A DNA stretch of 64,000 nucleotides, from contig JAGMVK010000004.1 of NCBI GenBank assembly GCA_020747065.1, positions 1,116,001-1,180,000 of the forward strand, read 5' to 3'. The DNA is from Cadophora sp. MPI-SDFR-AT-0126 (taxonomy: Eukaryota > Ascomycota > Leotiomycetes > Helotiales > Ploettnerulaceae). The notes below the pieces were generated by a model. The model did not search any database, had not been told where the DNA came from, and worked only from the letters and a program-made list of their open reading frames with translations. A program made the translations under genes and the position numbers. Below, piece after piece: positions 57,476-64,000 of this stretch (the first letter of the stretch is position 1; each line of letters starts with the position of its first letter).

Positions 57476-57703
57476 CTATCGCCGGAGACTTCTCACATCC
57501 TCGACTTCCACCACCGTCTCTAAGCTTGACCTCGGGCTCGACCTGACACTTCCTTCAAGTGTCCTCATTGACGTCGAAGTCATAGCAGCCTTGACCTGCT
57601 GTTCCCTATCCAACATAGACTCTTTGGCCTTGGCCATCTTCGCACTCAACTCGGCGTCCACACGCCAAAATTCATATCTCTCTCCCAAATCCAGTCCATG
57701 TAT
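57476..57703 (-). pseudogene. In-frame continuation after the stop of the 85-residue gene, second related repeat
   Basis: After the TGA at 57704-57706 the same minus-strand frame stays open for 75 codons to a stop at 57476. It reads RYEFWRVDAELSAKMAKAKE, SMLDREQQVKAAMTSTSM and ends VVEVEDVRSLRR. The SAKMAKAKESMLDREQQ part is clearly related to TDKMARAKAAMLAMEQQ in the upstream gene. Either the stop is a recent nonsense change, or a transcript variant (a 30-bp GTGAAT...GAGAG removal would keep frame but is too short for a normal intron) joins them. A separate small gene is less likely, because no good ATG opens this part. Confidence 0.45.
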
Positions 57704-58013
57704 TCACTTCTCATCATCGCTCTCCAAAATGCGCTCCAAGCTCGGGGTGATCACAATCTCGGGGATCGAGTTGCTTGAACTTGACGGTCTACTTTGTTGT
57801 TCCATGGCGAGCATCGCAGCTTTGGCGCGTGCCATTTTGTCGGTGAAGTCGAAGTTGATTTCGGGCTGGGGCTGAGTTTTGGGGCGAGAGATGTAGAGGG
57901 CACGGCTGGGAAGGGAGTAGGACTTGGAGGTGGAAGTTTGGTGGCATTGTCTGATGGGTGGTCAGTTGTTGGCTTTTGGGATACGGTAGAGGAGGAGTTT
58001 ACCTGCTGTCCAT
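57704..58013 (-). CDS. Small hypothetical protein with a charged helical repeat (85 residues)
   Basis: Exon 1 is only 11 nt (58013-58003, ATGGACAGCAG). A GTAAAC...CATCAG intron of 52 bp follows, then exon 2 at 57950-57704. The phase-2 joint gives Arg. The product reads MDSRQCHQTSTSKSYSLPSR, then LYISRPKTQPQPEINFDF, then TDKMARAKAAMLAMEQQSRP, and ends with an acidic LERILESDDEK. The middle is probably one amphipathic helix. I do not recognise it. The coding length divides by three, which supports the model. A related repeat lies in the same frame beyond the stop. Confidence 0.55.
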
Positions 58014-59859
58014 TGCGTAGGAATGATATATGCTTGAATCCAAGGAGAGAGATATTTTGATTGTGTTGAAGTGAATGTTCGCCAGGAAGATTCAGCAATT
58101 GCTTAAACAAGAAAGAAGTAGATGTTCTGAACGAGTAGCAAGATTCCACAAACCGGGGAATGCAGATGAAGATATATAGAAAGTCTTCCATGACCTTCAC
58201 CTGCGATAAAACCGGGGCATCTCACGCCCGAAAGCAGTCAACACGCCCGACACCATGCCCCACACGACGCAAAGTCTTTAAGGTTACCTCACCCTAAACA
58301 CCTCAAACAAACATCTCATTGGATCCGACACGAAAAGATCCCTCCCCAGCGTCCCTAGTTCCTACATCTGCCACTCGGGATTCCCAGTTGCATCATAGGA
58401 CCCTTAATCGCGACAAGGATTTTCACGGCCTTGGCTCACTAACTAGGCAATACTGGGATTGAGTGGACCATCATGTGAACGTGAAATCCACTGTTTTGGG
58501 AAGTGCGAGCTTGCTCTCCTCCAATCAAATATCGTACTCGGGAGAAAAATAGCTATGATGCACTGTCCCGCCGCTAAGGCATGGAATGCGTTCGTATTTT
58601 TGGACTTCGTATTGCGGGAGATCTGCAGTGTGAGCTTTCTGGTTGGTTCGTTGCTTGTCGACCTGAACGCGGGAGAGTTCAAGACACGAGGTTGAGAAAG
58701 GCTGGCGCTCACTTGTTTGGTGAGAGGAGATGTAGATATGGTACGATTTTTGCTTTGACGGATGGGCTTCTCGTGTTCTGTGTGGCTCGTGAGTATGCAT
58801 GGTTTCGTCCCACGAAGAAAGGGGCTCGCTTGCTGAAGAGGTTGACAAGCGAGGTCGTCAATTCACAGCCAATCAATTACACTTCCGTGAAGAACATTTC
58901 CGGGTTAAGGGACTTGTTTGAACCATTCATCGCCTGTTTTGATCGGTCTTGGAGACAGTGGAGCGGTAATTCTTTGTTGGGTTTGGCATATGTCAAGCTC
59001 CCGGACTCTCGGGATGGAGTTAGTGGCTATGATTGACAGTGGGACAAGCGCACCAATGAAAATTGATCCACCTCATAATTTCCTTCGAATGTGCATTGCA
59101 AACAATCGGCATGCAAACGGTTGCACACAGTTTGCCCTTTGACGTCCGTTGAGAGTTCAAGCTCTCAAAAAAGGGACAAAAAACGATAATATCCAACAGA
59201 ATCACATGACCGAGGTTCCAGAAAAACTCAGCCACGAACCGTTCCGATATCCCCACACTTGGGCCCTATCCCTTTCGTATTCTTTGCTCCGCCCTTGAAA
59301 GCTTGAAGATCAACATCTTAGCATGTTGCGGCTCAAAGGAACGTTACCTGCAATCGCCACTAGTAGAAACATCGGGGCAAATGTAAGCGAGGATGTTATA
59401 AGTTGCAGAAAGGTACAATTTTATCGGGTCGGCTACCCCGTATACTTTAGCACTGCAGATCCAGGTCTTGAGCCTCAAAACTCTAATCCGTATGTGTGTT
59501 CAGCATGACGTCTGGTCTGGTGTAGTACCATGTGCGCTATACCTATCTTTGAGCCTTGGTGGCTGGCTGGATTAAGGACTGATCTGTTTGTTAGCATCTA
59601 AAGTCGGTATTGGCCGGCCCTAGGAACAGGTGGACGTGCTGGACGTGGTATTTCGAGTTTGTGGGGTGCTGCCACCCGAGCTTTGTTCAAGACACAGGAT
59701 TTCTGGGGGAGACCTTGATGACTATAAGTCACGTCGATCTCCGTCCGTTTGCTGATCATAACAATCTTTCTCGTTTGAACTCCATTCTATCAAAATTCCC
59801 CTGGGCTGTGACCTCGACCCCTTTATTTGAGCTCTGTGATTTGCATAAAAAAGTTCAAG
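58014..59859. other. Gene-poor region
   Basis: Frames at 58459-58695, 58581-59036 (151 codons, plus) and 58525-58848 (minus) overlap and lack domains. The open frame from 59610 that runs into the next gene is fortuitous, because the real start and signal peptide lie at 59860 in another frame. The promoter of the GPI-type protein should be at the right end. Confidence 0.5.
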
Positions 59860-60929
59860 ATGCAATCCTCCATTCTTATCCTTGCAGGTGGGTGGACCTC
59901 AGTTCTTGCCGTGGTACGTTTCTCCTTCACTCAACAATATCTTCAAATGCTAAAATGTCACAGCCAGCACCACAAGCGGCACCCGGAACTCTTGGCCTTG
60001 GAGCGCAATGTACATCCACATCCGAGTGTGCCAACGGGGCCAATTGCTACTCCACGAACTCTGGCCTCATCACTCGCTGCGGTAACTTTCAAGCATCTTG
60101 TAGCTCCGACGCTCAATGCGCATACAATACTTGCAAGGATGGCTTCTGCAACGGCTTCATTCCCTCGACCACCACCACATCAAGCGCGCAGGCCACAGGA
60201 ACATCAACGACAGTCTACCTCCCACTCGGCGCAGACTGCAACCCTGACTCTACACCTTGTGCGAATGGTGCAAATTGTTATGCCACGAACTCCATGTTAC
60301 AGCCCAGATGTGGAAATTTCCAAGCGAGTTGTTCGAACGACTCGCAGTGTGCTTTCAACACCTGTAACCAAGGACTTTGCAATGGCTTCATCGCATCTAC
60401 TACCTCGACAACAAGCATGCAGTCTACAAGTACGACATCAAGTACTCAATCTACCAGCACCTCGACAACAGTCTACCTCCCCCTCGGAGCAGACTGTAGC
60501 CAAGACTCTACTACCTGTGCAAACGGTGCTCAATGCTACGCGACGAATTCTATGCTGCAACCACGGTGCGGTAACTTCCAATCAGCCTGTATAAGCGATG
60601 CGCAATGTGCATTCAACATATGTAATCAAGGCTTTTGCAACGGGTTCCTAGCCAGCAACAACTCCTCTGTTACAGGCACTGCTTCAACTACTTCGTCTTC
60701 AGGAATCTACTCTGCTGTTCAAAGCACCGCTGTTGTGATCACGGCTCCGGTGGTTACGGAGAGTACTGTTGTGGTTGTTACGCCTTCGGCCACTGCAGGC
60801 GCAAGCTCGACTTCGAGTCCGACGTCTTCTGCGCCAGTGCAGGTCAACACTAATGCTGCATCGGGATCTAAGAGTGGACAGCTGGGGCTCATGGTTGCGG
60901 GAGCCGTCGCTATTGTTGCTTTTGCATAA
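59860..60929 (+). CDS. Secreted GPI-type protein with three 8-cysteine repeats
   Basis: Exons 59860-59913 and 59964-60929 (50-bp intron) give 339 residues. Residues 1-17 form a signal peptide (MQSSILILAGGWTSVLA). Three repeats follow, each with eight Cys in the pattern C..C..C..C..C..C..C..C: LGLGAQCTSTSECANGANCY..., LPLGADCNPDSTPCANGANC... and LPLGADCSQDSTTCANGAQC.... Each ends CNGF. They are separated by Ser/Thr linkers likely to carry O-glycans. The C-terminus is a Ser/Thr stalk, then SGSKSGQLG and a hydrophobic tail LMVAGAVAIVAFA, typical for GPI attachment. It is probably a cell-wall or surface protein; repeats 2 and 3 are more similar to each other, so the last duplication is younger. 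Function unknown. Confidence 0.88.
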
Positions 60930-63697
60930 GTGCTACTGTTCAATCAACGCTATATGTAATATGTTCAGAGACCTTGGAATGACGCGATGAAGTTGTTGGC
61001 TACTTCATTGCCGGGACATCAAAGAAAGACAGAAAAGTATAATGTCTGATAGAAGAAAATGATTTCAAACGCTAGATGATGTTAAAGACTTACGAAGCTT
61101 ATGGCTGTTATAGCTTAGAATACGGAGTTATACGTCGAGCTTTGGAAAAATCAAAGTTGACTTTAAATGAACCAAAACAAAGCCTGAGGACAAGCGAGCC
61201 AGCCCCCTGAACCACTTTCAGGGGCTCGCTTCCTTGGAAAACCAGGGGACGGACGCTAGAACGCCCTGTCCCGCTTCTCTCAGATCTCCCTATGAACTCC
61301 AAAACCGTGACCTTCATCGCCATCCAAAGCCACTTGACTCAATCGTATTCGCACACTGCCAGACCTTGCAAATTTCCAACGCGATCTCAATCTCTGTCTT
61401 GGTCTCAATTAACACACAGAAATTCACGATCTCGAAGACGTTACGCCCAATGGCAGCGCGACAACGCCAGCGACATCGTGCGCGATATCCTCCCCCATAA
61501 CGCTGATCGAATCGAACACACACCAGTGTTCTTATCGAGCTCGCACACGACCTCAAAGAAAGCGGTGGCTTTCTGAACGCCTACACGGAAGCCTAGAGAA
61601 AATTCAGGCTACCATCGTGCCCTGAACACTCGATGCCCTGCACTCTCTGCTTTGCGCCGATGCCTTATTTTAGCAGCTCCACGGTTTGGACGCCGGAAGC
61701 GTAGGCTACTGTCTGTTGCAGACAGATATCCACATTTGATATCTGTGGAGCCTGGTTCGATGGCCTGGGATTGAATTGAACATTGGCAGACAATTGAGAC
61801 CAGACACGGGACAGAGACAAGAGAGTGGAGGCGGAGGAGATACAGTCCGTTCCTTGATCAATTTACCATTTCAGGCGGCCATATCGGACGGAGACCAACG
61901 ATGCTTTCATTCTGATCCGCCAGCTTCCTGCTATTCAAGACGTGTCATTAGAGGCATATCTCAAGATGGATCGCCATCCTCTATAGGAAGGATTGCTCTG
62001 ACCGTTTGCAGAAGAGACCGGACTTTCGAGCCGTCGATTTCAGATGCCTATTTCACCACGGTGGAGGCCACGTTGATTCTACGCGTTCGAGCTGGGCGGC
62101 CAGGAAGAGCTTCTTTTGGTTTGTGGCAAGTGTCGATTACGAAACAAGCAAGCGCCACGGATATCGTTCCCCGGAGGCATTCATTTGGCTGTTTTGGGCG
62201 GCCTATTGTCGAAGTAGACAGAAGTGCAAACCTTTGCCCCCGAGTGTTTCTGGACATTCGTCACGAAAGATGCGTTATAACCGTCCGGTCTCAGGTGTAG
62301 GCACACATCTGGAGACATCGAAGCCGGTGTATCTAGCCAGCGCCATTCGTCATTTTCGTTTTATTCATATCGTTTACTTGGGATCTACAGCTTGTGGTTG
62401 AAACAAGCGCTTTGCATATTCCAAGCCAAACCAATGGTGGCAGTGCGGGGTTGACTGAGTTCGGAAGGAATGACTCCTTAGGTGAACCCGTTCCATTAGA
62501 GATTTGGCTGCAGGCTGCATTGAGGGTTGTCGGTGAAACAACCAACGCCTCTCCAATTCAGCCAAGTTCGTTCCTTTTTTCCTGCCATTCGGTTCTTACA
62601 TCCATTTTTGGGAACATGATTCCATCTTACGAGTTTATATACAATTAAACAAACTCCGCCTTGACCGCGCAATAAAAATTGAGGGAGATTATTGGCTGCG
62701 ACAATGATGTTTACGAGTTCTTCGTGAGCATCGGGTGTCTCCGACTTTGGCTGACCACCCTCCTTCTTCCATGCATATTCAGGTGAAGAAGGAAAAGTCC
62801 GAGATAGCCGAATGGACCCTGCATCTTCAAATGTACGGATTAAAAACAGGTTTACATATATGATTATGTGATGGATTTCTTGCCTCCATTATGATGGGAG
62901 GTTACGAGTTGGGGTGGCTTCGCCAAGATGTAGCTCCCACGTGAAGAGCAATACAGACCGTCTGACCAGTGAACGCCTCATCTTGTCTCAGAGAAAGCAT
63001 CACCACAGCGCTGGAGCGACGGTGACCATCTTCGGTATCTCAGTTCCTGCCGTATCCACAGTGCGGGGAAGGATCCGAACCGCCTTACTATTGGGCAGGC
63101 CAACGAGTCACACCTGGAATGCGGCTGATGTGGCTTTAGATTCGTTCTCGTCACCAGACAGGCTGCCGCCAAAAATGCCCCTGCAGGATCTTACGCCCTG
63201 CCCACCACTACTCAGACAGAAGCGCAGTCACCTACACCCACTCTTACAGGCTCATTTCCTATTGCTTTCTCGTTCCTTCCCACTCTGTCTGTTTCTCTTT
63301 CTAGCTTTAGCTGGCAGCGAACTTGGTCTTTATGGTTTAATTGCAAGTTTAGCGAGGCAAAATGAGTGTGTGTCTTACATGTACCGGGGGTATGAATCAT
63401 AATCTTCCACACGCGCTCGCCGAGTGAGGCGCATGGCAATTTATGGTGGCAGCCTTCACTCAAGGCTTCTGTGTGACTACTATTTATCTCCTCACGTTCC
63501 CCGTGAATTGTCCACTCTTTTCTCTTCAAATTTCACGAGACACACATCACCTGCATACCACACTCGCTTCTCACATTCTTTATCGGCCAATTCCCTCACA
63601 TATACACACATCCAGACCGGCCGTGAGCCGGGCTCTGAAGGAAATACTGAAGAAAGCGACAATACCATCCAAGGAGGAAGGCAAACCGACAAATACG
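60930..63697. other. 2.8-kb gene-poor region
   Basis: No gene is supported. The longest frame, 61776-62300 plus (174 codons), overlaps others in different frames and matches no family I know. Frames at 61292-61576 and 62914-63402 are similar cases. The last part, rich in TCACA/CATAC, is likely the 5' leader of the gene at 63698. Confidence 0.5.
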
Positions 63698-64000
63698 ATG
63701 CCTATTCACGAGCTCCAGCGACGAGACTCGTGGCCCCCAACCGTCGTGCGGATCCACGACGACGACACCGAAGAAGATCCTATCGATGAAGACCCATTCT
63801 CATTCTTCCTCACCTCACCCGAAGACCTCGATGACTTCCTCGACGAAGACCTATCCGCCGGCATCGAAACACCTGACTCATCATCACCAGTCCGGGAAGT
63901 CTCGCCCTCAGCACTTCAACGCTCGCCACTGCCAGACGAAGATTCAGACGAGGACGACAGTTTCGGGCTTGCTATGCCCCTTTCCCTCAAGGACTTCACA
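63698..64000 (+). CDS. Acidic hypothetical protein, N-terminal part, cut by window end
   Basis: The frame from ATG 63698 is open to the edge (101 codons seen). It reads MPIHELQRRDSWPPTVVRIH, then an Asp/Glu-rich stretch with EDPFSFFLTSPEDLDDFLDE, then SSSPVREVSPSALQRSPLPD and LAMPLSLKDFT. It is strongly acidic and probably disordered, with SP sites that could be phosphorylated. I believe it is an ascomycete protein of unknown function. The start is supported by codon-like composition beginning at this ATG and non-coding-like leader before it. Confidence 0.65.
   Translation, partial: MPIHELQRRDSWPPTVVRIHDDDTEEDPIDEDPFSFFLTSPEDLDDFLDEDLSAGIETPDSSSPVREVSPSALQRSPLPDEDSDEDDSFGLAMPLSLKDFT

Noticed and set aside
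59610..59963. Upstream extension of the GPI-protein frame from ATG 59610
   Set aside because: The extension reads through an intron and lacks a signal peptide; ATG 59860 in another frame gives a signal peptide and spliced junction in phase.
61748..61770. GGTTCGATGG resembling a tRNA T-loop
   Set aside because: No matching stems or anticodon arm could be drawn around it.

Overview
The window is chromosomal DNA of a filamentous ascomycete. Almost every recognisable gene is split by short introns (about 47-100 bp, GT...AG). The gene families are typical of Pezizomycotina: SAT4/PTH11-type rhodopsin-like protein, Zn2Cys6 regulator, homeodomain/C2H2 regulator, NmrA-like proteins, HET-domain remnant, P450 and small secreted cysteine-rich proteins. 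A Leotiomycetes (Helotiales-like) source would fit, but that is an inference from protein style and not a proven placement. No bacterial-type operons, CRISPR arrays, rRNA or clear tRNA genes were seen.

Layout. 1-3.1 kb: degraded DNA holding a mutated MFS drug-transporter relic with C-to-T/G-to-A type stops, next to diverged tandem repeats and AT-rich DNA. 3.1-9.4 kb: NmrA-like reductase (+), rhodopsin-like membrane protein (-) and a secreted alpha/beta hydrolase (+). 9.4-21.3 kb: gene-poor, with a concentrative nucleoside transporter (+) and a 49-residue secreted Cys-rich peptide (+) separated by gaps of about 4 kb. 21.3-29.2 kb: an alcohol acetyltransferase-like protein (+) and a very long homeodomain/C2H2 regulator whose reading frame splices into a lipase-like plus HET-like tail. 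29.7-35.7 kb: second NmrA-like protein (-), a damaged Spt3 paralogue (+), a DUF4185-type protein (-) and a GNAT acetyltransferase (-). 37-41.7 kb: two long single-exon, mostly disordered proteins (-). 41.7-46 kb: gene-poor, with one short hypothetical. 46-55 kb: Zn2Cys6 regulator (-), EEP-family phosphodiesterase/nuclease (-), PNGase A-like protein (+), an orphan kinase C-lobe (-) and a cytochrome P450 (-). 55-64 kb: gene-poor, with a short repeat protein (-), a GPI-type protein with three 8-Cys repeats (+) and the start of an acidic protein (+) cut by the window edge.

How the genes relate. I see no convincing biosynthetic cluster; the P450, acetyltransferase, reductases and regulators are far apart and unlinked by strand or shared promoter. 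The main theme is gene decay and recombination: at least three broken genes (MFS, Spt3 paralogue, kinase), one chimeric gene, and a small gene interrupted by a stop between two related repeats. Exon junctions below were worked out by hand from splice consensus and phase; in every multi-exon gene given exon by exon the coding length divides by three.
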